Under the pieces are notes generated by a model. That model did not search any database. It was given only the letters and a program-made list of their open reading frames with translations, and was not told where the DNA came from. A stretch of 64,000 bases of DNA from DASWDH01 sp035318505 (lineage in GTDB: Bacteria > Myxococcota_A > Polyangia > Polyangiales > Polyangiaceae): contig DATHEQ010000414.1 of NCBI GenBank assembly GCA_035318505.1, positions 51,243 to 115,242 on the forward strand, in the 5' to 3' direction. Both the position numbers and the translations under genes were made by a program. Every line of letters begins with the position of its first letter. Position 1 is the first letter of the stretch. Below, in pieces: positions 43,890 to 52,456 of the stretch.

Positions 43890-44432
43890 ATGCCGAGCAA
43901 GGCCAAGCCCAAAGGGGCCAGGCGGCCGTCCCGCGTCGTGGAGGCGAAGCGCACGGCCAAACGTCAAACCGTGCGCGGCAAAGGCAAGCGGTCCACCACG
44001 ACGAAGAGCAAAAAGCGATCGGTAGCCGCGACGCCGGCCCTGCTCTCAGGTGGCAATCCCCAGATCGCGAAGGGCGAGGGCAACGCCCCGGTGCAGGCGT
44101 ACATCGCGGCCACGCCTGGGTGGAAGCGCGAGGTCTGCCGCCGCCTCGACGCGCTCATCGTGCGCACCGTCCCCGTCGTGCGTAAGGCAGTCAAATGGAA
44201 CTCGCCGTTCTATGGCATCGAGGGCCGGGGTTGGTTCCTCAACGTTCATTGCTTCACGAAGTACGTGAAGGTGGCTTTTTTCCGCGGCGCGTCACTGCGT
44301 CCTCTTCCCCCCGGCGAGTCCAAGCACGAGGAAGTGCGCTACCTCGACGTCTACGAGGACGACCAGCTCGACGAGAAGCTCGTGGCAAGTTGGGTTCGGC
44401 AGGCTTCGAAGTTGCCAGGCTGGGCTCCCTAG
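43890..44432 (+). CDS. DUF1801 (YdhG-like) domain protein with basic N-terminal tail
   Basis: A 180-residue protein after GAGGAG. Residues 1-50 are Lys/Arg-rich (VVEAKRTAKRQTVRGKGKRS), like a nucleic-acid-binding tail. Residues 65-175 are a DUF1801/YdhG-like domain: VQAYIAATPGWKREVCRRLD, VVRKAVKWNSPFYGIEGRGW, and VKVAFFRGASLRPLPPG. The function of the family is not settled; a heterologous role in iron handling was proposed for relatives. Cytoplasmic. Confidence 0.87.
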   Translation: MPSKAKPKGARRPSRVVEAKRTAKRQTVRGKGKRSTTTKSKKRSVAATPALLSGGNPQIAKGEGNAPVQAYIAATPGWKREVCRRLDALIVRTVPVVRKAVKWNSPFYGIEGRGWFLNVHCFTKYVKVAFFRGASLRPLPPGESKHEEVRYLDVYEDDQLDEKLVASWVRQASKLPGWAP

Positions 44433-44457
44433 CGCGGGACCGCATTTTGCACGCACT

Positions 44458-45441
44458 TCAAGGCCCGACGCGGCGGTTCTCGCGGTAGGCCGCGAGAACC
44501 GCACGTACCCCGGAGACCACGAGCTCGGGTACGTCCATCGGCATTTGATGGCCGCTCGGTGACACGATGTGAAGGCCGCGCTTCGAGCGAGCCGCGGTCT
44601 CGGCGTGTCGTTGCACGAGGCGACCGTGATACTCCAGCGCCACCGTCTTATCCATGCCAGGCGGGAACGTGACGGTCCCTCTCGTCATCACCAAAAGTGG
44701 CAGGTTGTCGAGCTTTTCTTGCGCCGCGCGCACCCGCATTCCAGTGCGCCCGCTTCGGATCTCCTTGCCCTCGGAGAGCAGCGTTTCCCAATTGGTCACG
44801 CGCGCGGAGGCTTGCGTTTGGGCGGCGCTGAGCACCGAGGAGAGCCTGTTGTCCGGCGGCCCGATGCACTCCTCCTTCAGTTTCGGGTCGGAGGTGATGA
44901 CTCCACTCTGGGCGGCCGCCAAACACTTCAAAAGTGGATTTTCTTCGGGTTGATTGGTCGGATTCGGAGGGCGGGCGTCTTCGACGTTGTCGAGACTCGG
45001 ATCGAGGAGGACTATCCCGATAACGTCGCCGGGATACTTTGCTGCGTACAGGCGTACGAGAAGGCCCCCTAGCGAATGCCCGACGAGGACAAAGGGGCCG
45101 CGAATCGATGCGCCTTCGAGCGTGCGGTGGAGATCGTCGACATTCGCGTCGGCGGTGCGCGGCATCGGGCCAGGATCGCTGAAGTAGTAGCCAGCGCGGT
45201 CGTACGAACAAACGCGGGTGAGCTCCGCCAATTGCGGCTGAACGAACACCCAACTCGATGAGTCACCCCCGAGCCCCGCCTCGAGAACGATGGTCGGGCT
45301 CCCCCCTCCCATACAGCGCAAGTTGATGCGCCGTTCTCCGAGCGAGACGAGTTGAGTCGGATGCGCGAACGACTGGCGCCGCCGGTTTTGCCGACACCAC
45401 TGCGGACTGTGCCGCTCCCACTTCGCACGGGATCGGGGCAC
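44458..45441 (-). CDS. Alpha/beta hydrolase, probably with a frameshifted signal peptide
   Basis: A 327-residue frame. From residue 30 it is a standard alpha/beta hydrolase: PTIVLEAGLGGDSSSW (oxyanion region), FVLVGHSLGGLLVRLYA with the nucleophile Ser, IVLLDPSLDN, and SPSGHQMPMDVPE with the His. Its first 30 residues are unlike any signal peptide. One frame over, upstream, the strand encodes CLEIVMALPACRAPIPC and Ala/Val-rich residues ending near 45370, exactly like a lipoprotein start. So an export signal was probably shifted out of frame. The GTG at 45441 may only be the longest open start. Confidence 0.8.
   Translation of the reverse strand: MPRSRAKWERHSPQWCRQNRRRQSFAHPTQLVSLGERRINLRCMGGGSPTIVLEAGLGGDSSSWVFVQPQLAELTRVCSYDRAGYYFSDPGPMPRTADANVDDLHRTLEGASIRGPFVLVGHSLGGLLVRLYAAKYPGDVIGIVLLDPSLDNVEDARPPNPTNQPEENPLLKCLAAAQSGVITSDPKLKEECIGPPDNRLSSVLSAAQTQASARVTNWETLLSEGKEIRSGRTGMRVRAAQEKLDNLPLLVMTRGTVTFPPGMDKTVALEYHGRLVQRHAETAARSKRGLHIVSPSGHQMPMDVPELVVSGVRAVLAAYRENRRVGP
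44473..44502. terminator. Strong hairpin between convergent genes
   Basis: GCGGTTCTCGCGG, loop TAGG, CCGCGAGAACCGC: a perfect 13-bp stem. It lies inside the last codons of the hydrolase gene and 40 bases after the DUF1801 stop, well placed to end transcription from both sides. There is no T-run. Confidence 0.6.
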
Positions 45442-45626
45442 GACACGCGGGCAGCGCCATCACGATTTCCAGGCAACACAACGCCTTCGAAGCTCGCAGC
45501 AAAGAATGGCCGAGAAAGGCGGCCGACATGGGCGGCAGGCTAACAGACCGGCATTGCTCGTTCCATCGCAACTCCGCTCTTCCAAAGTGGCCGATCGAGA
45601 GAGCACGCATCCCTCGCTGCCGGACG

Positions 45627-47072
45627 CTAGAGAAGTCGGGACTCGGACCGGCTCGGCAATTCCAATCCGCGCCGCACAACGACCGTGCGACCTCCGCACG
45701 CAAGCGGAACGAGCGGCACGTGCTGATCGACAAGCTCTTGAACGGCCGCAATGTCCGACACCGAGCCGGAGTTTGCCGCCTTGGCCAGGGCGAGATCGAG
45801 CTCGATGTTGCCGAAGCGCGCGAGATTCGAACAGTTCGCCACCGATCGTGTCGGCCGGGGGATCGAGGTCGAGGCGAGCACCGCTTCGAGGACATCGCTC
45901 GCGACAAGCGACTCTGGATTCCATCCCGACACCGCCAGGTCGTAAGTTCCGGCCTCGGCGATGCGCGCAAACTCGGCGGTCGATGCCGGTAAGATGGGCT
46001 CCACTGCCACACCGATGACTCGAAGCATTTTGACGAGGGTCTCGCTCGCCGCGCGGACGTTCGGTGTATGCGGCCGTGATGCACCGGGCATCAGCATCCG
46101 GAGAGGCGTTCGGAGTGCCGCGCGCGGCTTCAGGGCACGCAACTCGGCAGCGCCGCGCGCGGGGTCAAAGCGATGCCGCCCGGGCGCGGCAATGCCGAAA
46201 AGAGGAGCGAGCAGCCCGACCGCGGCGGCGCGTTCCTCCCCGAAAACGGCGCGCGCATAAGCTTGGCAGTTGACGGCTTTCGCCAGCGCCGCGCGCGCAT
46301 CGCGCACCCACAGTCCCGGCGCCGCCACGTTGAAAAAGAGGAACGCGGTTGCATCGGGGATGGTCGAGATGCACCGAAAATCGTTCAGTCCCCTCGCGTC
46401 TGCGGCAGAAAGCGCGTCGCAGTAGTCGAGGTCACCTCGTTGAAGCGCGTCGATCAGTTGGCGTGAATCCCCGCTGCCCACGGCCCACAGCGTCCCCCAA
46501 ATCTCGTCCGGCCCCTTTTCGTTCGGTACGTGCTCGTTGCGCACCAGATGTGGGCGGCTCGACGTGCTGTCGCTCGCGAAGCGATAGGGGCCTGTACCTA
46601 AAAGCCTGCCGTCCGAGCCGTTTTTCCCCACCAGGTAGTGCATGCCGACCAGCTGTTGCGTGAAACCGGCGCCCGGGCGACGCGGCCGGAGCACGACACG
46701 ACCGCTGTTGGCATCGGCGCTCGCGTACTGTTTGAATGCCTCGCAGCGGTTCAAGCTGTCCACGATCAACGCCGCGCTGACGGGCGTGCCGTCAGAGAAA
46801 AACTTGCCGGGGGTGACGGACGCAATGAGCGCTTCATCGCTCGACTCTGGGAATTGCAGCAGCCCTGGGGCCACGCGGCCGCCGCCTCCCGGCGCGAACG
46901 GCGTTTCGTAGACCCATTCCCAAAAGAAGACGTTCACGTAATCGAGGCCCTGCCTCGGGTCGACTTCCGCGAGCGCCTGCGTGAGCGCGACTCGGGCGAC
47001 CTTCAGCGTGCTGGAAAGACGTGACACCTTCTTCTTCGCAGCCGACGCCTTGATGCCAGCCCGCTCATGCAT
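45627..47072 (-). CDS. Solute-binding protein family 5 (peptide-type SBP) without signal peptide
   Basis: A 481-residue protein from the ATG at 47072, preceded by GGGGAGG. The fold is that of family 5 oligopeptide- or nickel-binding proteins: VFFWEWVYETPFAPG, VTPGKFFSDGTPVSAALIVDSLNR, GTGPYRFASD, LFFNVAAPGLWVRDARAALAKAVN, and YDLAVSGWNPESL. Such proteins normally deliver ligand to an ABC transporter from the periplasm, but here the N-terminus (MHERAGIKASAAKKKVSRLS) is basic and not hydrophobic. No permease genes are adjacent. A cytoplasmic sensor role, as in SgrR-like regulators, is possible, but no DNA-binding domain is seen. Confidence 0.82.
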   Translation of the reverse strand: MHERAGIKASAAKKKVSRLSSTLKVARVALTQALAEVDPRQGLDYVNVFFWEWVYETPFAPGGGGRVAPGLLQFPESSDEALIASVTPGKFFSDGTPVSAALIVDSLNRCEAFKQYASADANSGRVVLRPRRPGAGFTQQLVGMHYLVGKNGSDGRLLGTGPYRFASDSTSSRPHLVRNEHVPNEKGPDEIWGTLWAVGSGDSRQLIDALQRGDLDYCDALSAADARGLNDFRCISTIPDATAFLFFNVAAPGLWVRDARAALAKAVNCQAYARAVFGEERAAAVGLLAPLFGIAAPGRHRFDPARGAAELRALKPRAALRTPLRMLMPGASRPHTPNVRAASETLVKMLRVIGVAVEPILPASTAEFARIAEAGTYDLAVSGWNPESLVASDVLEAVLASTSIPRPTRSVANCSNLARFGNIELDLALAKAANSGSVSDIAAVQELVDQHVPLVPLACGGRTVVVRRGLELPSRSESRLL

Positions 47073-47359
47073 GGGCTTACCTCCCCCTCGATCCCAACTC
47101 CGTAAGCCAACGCTCCTAGTGCCGTCGGATCCGTGCCGCAACCACCACCCTTCGCGTCGCGACCATGCTCGCTCGGGTGATGGGAGAACGAATCATTCGA
47201 TGTCGCGCTCCTTCGAGTCAGTATCTCGTGATGTGCGGCCGAACTCAAGATGGATCGAGAAACCTCATCGCAACGGAAGCTGCGACACGGACCTGTGCAA
47301 CCGTTGAATTGTCCATGTACTTTTGAGAAAAAGCGTGATGGCAGACAAGTGCAAAGACC

Positions 47360-47554
47360 TCAATGCTGCCCATCGCTCTCCTCCATTTTCCGGACGACGG
47401 TCGCGATGGTGGCTGCGTCGACCTGGGCTCTCTTCATCAGTGTAATCGCCCGCTGTACGTCGTCAGCGTCGATGGCATCGAAGAAGTCCTCGACTTTCCC
47501 GATGGCCGCCAACTGTTCCAAGACGAGCGTGCCTTCGAAGTCTATGTCATCCAT
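47360..47554 (-). CDS. Small acidic hypothetical protein
   Basis: A 64-residue protein from the ATG at 47554 with GGAAGG upstream. MDDIDFEGTLVLEQLAAIGK, VEDFFDAIDADDVQRAITLM and VDAATIATVVRKMEESDG look like three helices. Possibly an interaction protein. The 290 bases between it and the solute-binding protein gene show nothing. Confidence 0.5.
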   Translation of the reverse strand: MDDIDFEGTLVLEQLAAIGKVEDFFDAIDADDVQRAITLMKRAQVDAATIATVVRKMEESDGQH

Positions 47555-47677
47555 CGGCTTCCTTCCGCGGGATTCATCAGAGCATGAACCGCTTTCCGAC
47601 GGCCAGCGGCACGTGATCACGCCCTCTTCAGCGCCGACGCTCCGGTCGTTCGGTGGGTCTGCAGCCTACTCGGGCAC

Positions 47678-47947
47678 TCAGAGTTGCGGAGCGATCTTCG
47701 CCATGGCTTCGGCGGACGTCAGGACCGGCGTGACGTCGAACGTCACCAGATCTCGCCATCGGTCCATCCATCGCTGCAAGAGCACGACATCGTCGCACTC
47801 CATGACTTGAAAGCACCGCTGCAGGTCCTCGGTCACCCAACTCTGGACGTAGCGAAGCCCTTCCGGAGCCAGACGACCCTCGTCTCGCAACCGGCGATAG
47901 ACGGGAATGGGATCACCGTTGAAGTGCTCGACTACCAAATAGAGCAT
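47678..47947 (-). CDS. DUF3303-like small protein
   Basis: An 89-residue protein with GGGAGAC before the ATG. The pattern LYLVVEHFNGDPIPVYRRLRDEG and CFQVMECDDVVLLQRWMDRW fits the DUF3303/ferredoxin-like dimeric fold of small cytoplasmic proteins. No known reaction. It is between a GNAT gene and the small acidic protein gene, all on the minus strand. Confidence 0.78.
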   Translation of the reverse strand: MLYLVVEHFNGDPIPVYRRLRDEGRLAPEGLRYVQSWVTEDLQRCFQVMECDDVVLLQRWMDRWRDLVTFDVTPVLTSAEAMAKIAPQL

Positions 47948-47969
47948 CGGTCCGTCTCCCTAGCCACAA

Positions 47970-48443
47970 TCAGGAATGCAGATACGCGACAAACGCGAAC
48001 ACCGGGAGGACGCGATCCGGGGCGCCCGGCATCGACGCCGGGACAACGCCGATCTCGCTCGCCCCCATCCGGCGATAGAACCCGGCCGCATTAGGGTCCG
48101 CTTCAGCTACGACGCGTCCTGGTCGCTCGGCTCGAGCGAGGTCCAGCGCTTGCTGTACGAGTCTGCGCCCAACCCCCTGACCCATGCTCCCGGGATCCAC
48201 CCAAACGTGTTCCAACGACCACCAAGTGCCGCGATCCTCTAGCGCGCACATGCCAACGAGCCGGCCAGCCTTCTCGGCTACCAGCACGCGGTGCTCGGTG
48301 AGATAGCAGGGCGCGATGGTGAGCTCCGGTTGCCACGCCGTGAGCCATTCGGCGGGATAGTTCCAGTGAGCCTTGGCTCGCTGGGCGAGCCCGCTGAGCT
48401 GTGGCGCATCGTCGGGAACTGCGCGTCGGATAGAGAATTGCAT
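47970..48443 (-). CDS. GNAT family N-acetyltransferase
   Basis: A 157-residue acetyltransferase from the ATG at 48443 (an in-frame start at 48536 adds residues without GNAT character). Motifs: FSIRRAVPDDAPQLSGLA, RLVGMCALEDRG, then the acetyl-CoA site VWVDPGSMGQGVGRRLVQQAL and the C-terminal NAAGFYRRMGASEIG. The substrate is unknown. It ends 23 bases before the DUF3303 gene, so the two may be co-transcribed. Confidence 0.87.
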   Translation of the reverse strand: MQFSIRRAVPDDAPQLSGLAQRAKAHWNYPAEWLTAWQPELTIAPCYLTEHRVLVAEKAGRLVGMCALEDRGTWWSLEHVWVDPGSMGQGVGRRLVQQALDLARAERPGRVVAEADPNAAGFYRRMGASEIGVVPASMPGAPDRVLPVFAFVAYLHS

Positions 48444-48935
48444 CGAAGTCTCGGCACCACACGCTTGCAGTTGATGATGCAACCGCAGGAAGAACAGCAC
48501 AAAACCGTAAAGCCTTGCGTCCCCAAACTGTACCACTCTAGCGCCCCTGGCTCTTTGCGGTGAACCGTTGCGGCCTTTGTAGGCCCAGAGAACGCCGCAT
48601 CTGCGGCAGATGGAGCCGTTGCAGTTGGTGATTGTCCTCTGTCGATATTTCCACCGGATATCGTGTGCCTCAATGGAGGATAGTAGAAAGCGCGACGTGC
48701 ACGCGGATCATTGCGGATAAGCTGTCAGATACGTGGCTGCCGCTCTGTCGCCGCCTGCCAGCTGGAGAGCGCACGCGAGCGGCGCCCTGGCTGTTTAGAG
48801 ACAGCGATGGTGGATCGGCCGAAAAAACGGCTCATCGCTTCTCGCGTGCGAACTCGACTGCAGGCGCTCACCCCGCGTGAGCCGTTTTCGGCGCCTTCCG
48901 TCACTGCAGTAGAGGGTCGGCTGATGGAGACACGA
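48444..48935. other. Intergenic region with inverted repeat
   Basis: About 490 bases without a supported gene. It holds copy 3 of the spaced upstream element and its inverted partner. Confidence 0.5.
48818..48907 (+). repeat. Copy 3 of the spaced upstream element with inverted partner
   Basis: TGAGCCGTTTT (48878-48888), 10 bases, CGTCACTGC (48899-48907): same spacing as copies 1 and 2 with two changes in the second block; the third block is missing. Here the first block also pairs with GCCGAAAAAACGGCTCA at 48818-48834, making a long imperfect hairpin with a loop of about 43 bases. It lies 29 bases before the esterase remnant at 48936. Confidence 0.6.
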
Positions 48936-49565
48936 TGAACATTCGTCGATCGTTGCAGTCGGTTCGGTGGGTTGCCTTCTCGTCGGTGCGATCGGTGGCA
49001 TAGCGTGTTCGTCCGATGATGCATCCACGACGACGGGAACCGGGCGCGGCGGCGCGACGTCGACGGGTTCAGGCGGCGGCGGCGCAACCGGCGGTGCAAG
49101 CGGCGCAACGAGTGGATCGGGCGCGACAGGTGGCACCGGAACGACAGGCGGATCCGGTGGCGCGGGCGGCACCGGCGCCAAGGGGGGCGGGGCGGCGCAA
49201 GCGGATCGGCGGGTAGCAGCGCCGGCGGGAGCGGCGGAACAGCCGGAGCCACCGGCGGAAGCACCGGCAAGGGAGGAGCCGGCGGAACTGGTGGCGCGGC
49301 AGGAACGGGCATCGCAGGCGCCGCAGGCACCGGAGGCACGGCCGGCACCGCTGGCGCGGGTGGAAAAGGAGGAGCCACCGTCGATTCCGGTGCGCCGACC
49401 GACAGCGGCACCTCGATCGATTCCGGAGGTGGAGGGACGAGCGACGCGGGCACGTCGTGCGGGGGCGGGGGTGGGCGCCCGGCGATCAGACGATCATGCT
49501 GATGTGGGGCGGGGTGCAGCGCAGTTACGTGGTCCACGTTCCTGCGGGTGATACGGGCACTGAAT
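48936..49565 (+). pseudogene. Decayed esterase-type lipoprotein with several frameshifts
   Basis: The ATG at 48936 reads MNIRRSLQSVRWV and meets a stop. One frame over, a lipoprotein signal continues (GCLLVGAIGGIACSS). A Gly/Thr linker changes frame again near 49190, and a third change near 49480 gives TIMLMWGGVQRSYVVHVP, the first strand of a PHB-depolymerase-like esterase, then a stop. The catalytic part is absent and the next gene begins on the other strand inside its end. Clearly a pseudogene, and the fourth esterase-type locus of the window. Confidence 0.75.
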
Positions 49566-50460
49566 AGGTTGCCGTTGAATCGAACCAACGGCGCGCTCGA
49601 CGCGCGGTTTCTTCCGCGTGGGTGCGGTGAAGCATGTGTCCGGCGCCCGGAATAAGCTCGAGCGTGCTGGGGGCGCCACGCGCGATGAGCTGGGAGATGG
49701 CGGCGGCATGAGAAACCGGAACGACCCGATCTTCTTCTCCATGAAGGAAGAGCGCCGGGGCCCGGACGCGCTCCGCGTCACGCGCCAGCTGACCCGAAGG
49801 ATTTCCGTGCGCGAGCAGCGCCATGTTCGGCAACGTTTCGCGCCGATCGATGAAGCGGCTCATCTGCTCGTCGACGTAGCTCTCCGACACTTCGAATGGG
49901 TGGAACATGGGCGCCAGAATGCTGCCTACGACGGACCTCATGAGCCCCCGACCGACTTGCGTCTTCATCAGGTTGCTCGCCATACGAAGCGCTCCGTGCA
50001 CGCCTGGAATCACGAGCTGCCGGTATGAAGCGTGTGCAGGCACACCGAGAGTCGACATGAGAATCAACCCTCCGATAGAAGCCGGGTGGCGCGCCGCCAT
50101 GGTCAGGGCCACCCCCGCTCCGTGACTGTGGCCGACGACGTAGTAGGAACCCTGCCATCCGACCAGTCGAGTCGCCGCGTCGGCCAGATCCGCAAATGCG
50201 TCGAGCAGACCCGCGCCATGGCGAGGCAACGCGCCGCTCTTGCCGAAGCCGGGAAAGTCCAGTGCAACAATTTCGACCGCTGGTCCGACCTCTTCGACGA
50301 ACTCGCTCCAATCGTCCATATCCGCGGGATTTCCGTGGAGGAGCAGCAACCGGGGCCGCTTGGCTTCCGGCGGGGCGCCGACGCGGGAAACCGAGATCGA
50401 GATCGGACCGCTCGGGAGAGGAACGTCCAAGCTCCCGGCAAACGTTGAAAGCTTAGCCAT
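49525..50460 (-). CDS. Alpha/beta hydrolase
   Basis: A 311-residue hydrolase from the ATG at 50460, preceded by GGAGATGCAC. All elements are present: oxyanion LLLLHGNPADMDDW, nucleophile segment YYVVGHSHGAGVALTMAARHP, a cap region, acid segment ALFLHGEEDRVVP and His segment LIPGAGHMLHRTH. No signal peptide, so it is cytoplasmic. It resembles epoxide-hydrolase- or haloalkane-dehalogenase-type enzymes, but the Ser nucleophile points to an esterase or lactonase. It overlaps the end of the esterase remnant by 41 bases on the opposite strand. Confidence 0.9.
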   Translation of the reverse strand: MAKLSTFAGSLDVPLPSGPISISVSRVGAPPEAKRPRLLLLHGNPADMDDWSEFVEEVGPAVEIVALDFPGFGKSGALPRHGAGLLDAFADLADAATRLVGWQGSYYVVGHSHGAGVALTMAARHPASIGGLILMSTLGVPAHASYRQLVIPGVHGALRMASNLMKTQVGRGLMRSVVGSILAPMFHPFEVSESYVDEQMSRFIDRRETLPNMALLAHGNPSGQLARDAERVRAPALFLHGEEDRVVPVSHAAAISQLIARGAPSTLELIPGAGHMLHRTHAEETARRARRWFDSTATYSVPVSPAGTWTT

Positions 50461-50730
50461 GTGCATCTCCGGTGGCGGGCTGGATGTTTAGAATACCGCG
50501 TTCAGGTCGCCTCCTAGCAGGAGCTCGTAGTCACGCCCGGTCGCGCGAGAAAGGCCGCCTGGCGCGAGTGTCTCCCCGCCGTATCGAGCATGCTCGAGTG
50601 TCGCGAACCGAATACACCGCTTCGTTCACACCTTTGATCGCGCGTCGCATATGCCCGTCAGTTTCGAGCGCGGCTTCCGGTAGTTCGCCATGGCACGCAC
50701 CATGCGTAGCGTTGCTGAAGGAGGTCGCGC

Positions 50731-51618
50731 ATGAAGACATCGGTCGTTCGTTTCGCGTCGCTGCTCGTCGTTCCGGTGCTCCCGCTTTCCATCCAGGGCT
50801 GCACGGTCGACTCGGTCGGTGAAGAGCCCCCGGGCGGTAAATCTCCGAGCGGACCCGTCGCGAAGAACGCGCGAGCGGCGTGGCCCGACCGTCCCAATGA
50901 CGTGCCGTCGATCACGAGGGAGGACATCGCCCGCGCGTGCGTCGAGCGGGCGATCTGCGGGCCCGAGACTACGGGCTCGGGCGTGGATGCGCTCAGGTTC
51001 GTTTCGTTTTGCGTGGAACAAATGACGTCGTCGGCGGAGCGCGCGATCCCGGTGAGCGGCTTTTTCCAATGGAACGAGCGCGCCGAGTACTTCGTGCGCT
51101 GTCAGCTCGACCATGCCGGCGACTGCACGGCGCAAAAATCCGGCTCGAGCGACCGTGGTGCAGGTATTGGGTGCGAGGAGGACGGCTGCCGCTCCACCGG
51201 CAACGCATTCCAGGTGACCTGCGAGGGAAGCGTCGCCAAGATGCAAGGTAGCGAAGCAAGCTTCGATCGGGATTGTGCACGCGCTTTCGCCGTATGCGAT
51301 CCGCTGAGTCCCACCGGCTGCAGTGATCGGCAGTTTTCCGCCTGTCCCGCCGATCTCGGGTCGGTCGATCGCTGCGATGGCGACGTCAGGCTCGGGTGCG
51401 ACCGCAATGACCAGGTCAGCTACCACGACTGCAGCCGGATGGAAGGCCGCTGCGGTACGACGGCGGACGGCGAGGCCTGCACGTACGCGTCGCCGCCCTC
51501 CCCGCAATGCAGCGACCCAAAGCAGCCCGCCGCTACCTGCGCTGGATCGATGCTCGCCGTTTGCGTCAACGGGGAGCCAGTGATGCTGAGCGCGCCGGGC
51601 GTCTGTCCCGGTAGCTAA
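50731..51618 (+). CDS. Cys-rich lipoprotein, hypothetical
   Basis: A 295-residue protein with AAGGAGG upstream. The signal peptide ends at LPLSIQGCTVD (lipid Cys near residue 24). The mature protein has more than twenty Cys, spaced irregularly (CRSTGNAFQVTC, CDPLSPTGC, CPADLGSVDRCDGDVRLGCD). The latter resembles the small Cys-rich motif found in many myxobacterial secreted proteins. No catalytic motif. Probably a disulfide-stabilised surface protein. Confidence 0.75.
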   Translation: MKTSVVRFASLLVVPVLPLSIQGCTVDSVGEEPPGGKSPSGPVAKNARAAWPDRPNDVPSITREDIARACVERAICGPETTGSGVDALRFVSFCVEQMTSSAERAIPVSGFFQWNERAEYFVRCQLDHAGDCTAQKSGSSDRGAGIGCEEDGCRSTGNAFQVTCEGSVAKMQGSEASFDRDCARAFAVCDPLSPTGCSDRQFSACPADLGSVDRCDGDVRLGCDRNDQVSYHDCSRMEGRCGTTADGEACTYASPPSPQCSDPKQPAATCAGSMLAVCVNGEPVMLSAPGVCPGS

Positions 51619-51652
51619 ACACTGAGCCGGGCTCTTCACTCTTGAGAGCGGG

Positions 51653-52294
51653 TTACTGGTTGTTCTTCTTTTTGTCGTTCTTCTTGTCGTCTTCCTTTTT
51701 GCGTTCATTCTCCCGCTTGGCTTCGTCGCGCTTGCGGTCGTCGTCGCCATTTCCCCGCCCGTGGTTGCCAACCTCGGGTCGACCGGCCTGACCGGGCGGG
51801 CCGTCGTGTGGGCCGGCGGAGTGTTCCGGTCCTTTCTCCTTGTCGTCGCTGCGATGATCGTGCGATTCACCGGACTGCCCGGGGCCCCTTCGGTCGTGAT
51901 CGGGCGCCGCCGCCGTTCGCTCGCGTGGTGCCTTGCGCGTCTGAGCGTTGGCCGCGCCGCGATAATGCACGTAGGCGCTGTGGTCCCGCGCGACGAGCGT
52001 CCGCGGGACGACACTCGGTTCGACCACGACCCAGCCGCTGTCGTAAGAAGGCGATCGGTACCAGCGGTCGCGCCGATTCACCCAGTAATTCCCGTCGACG
52101 TAATAGACGGAATGGTCATAGTCGCGGACGACCCATACATCGGGCTCGATAGCGACGAGCGTCGGCTCGCCGGTGAAGACGACCGGTGCGTCGACGTCCG
52201 TGTATCCGCCCGCCTGCGCGTGCGCGACGCAACCAGCACCGAGTGCCGTCGTGGCACCTAGCACGACGATTCCCACAAATTGTCTGCTTCTCAT
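51653..52294 (-). CDS. Lipoprotein with aromatic-rich strand domain and charged tail
   Basis: A 213-residue protein from the ATG at 52294. Lipobox LGAGCVAH. Residues 30-115 contain aromatic-rich strands (DVWVVRDYDHSVYYVDGNYWV, RDRWYRSPSYDSGWVVVEP) like proteins with YxWxxG/W-type repeats. From about residue 120 it is His/Asp/Lys/Arg-rich and ends in a highly charged tail (DDRKRDEAKRENERKKEDD). The tail is probably disordered; many His and Asp could bind metal. An open frame continues far upstream but has no signal. Confidence 0.72.
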   Translation of the reverse strand: MRSRQFVGIVVLGATTALGAGCVAHAQAGGYTDVDAPVVFTGEPTLVAIEPDVWVVRDYDHSVYYVDGNYWVNRRDRWYRSPSYDSGWVVVEPSVVPRTLVARDHSAYVHYRGAANAQTRKAPRERTAAAPDHDRRGPGQSGESHDHRSDDKEKGPEHSAGPHDGPPGQAGRPEVGNHGRGNGDDDRKRDEAKRENERKKEDDKKNDKKKNNQ

Positions 52295-52456
52295 CGGCTC
52301 TATCTTTCTATGTGAGTGACGCATGCCTTCCATGCGAGCTACGCATGTTCGATAACTCCGCCCGTGGGGGCGAGCAATGTTCGTGCGAGGCGGATTGAAT
52401 CGGCTGTGCGCGAGGACGAGCGAATTTTGCTCACTCGCTCGACGCTCGGAACCTAC

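Noticed and set aside
50467..50730. A possible regulatory RNA before the Cys-rich lipoprotein gene.
   Set aside because: No hairpin or conserved element could be seen in this stretch.
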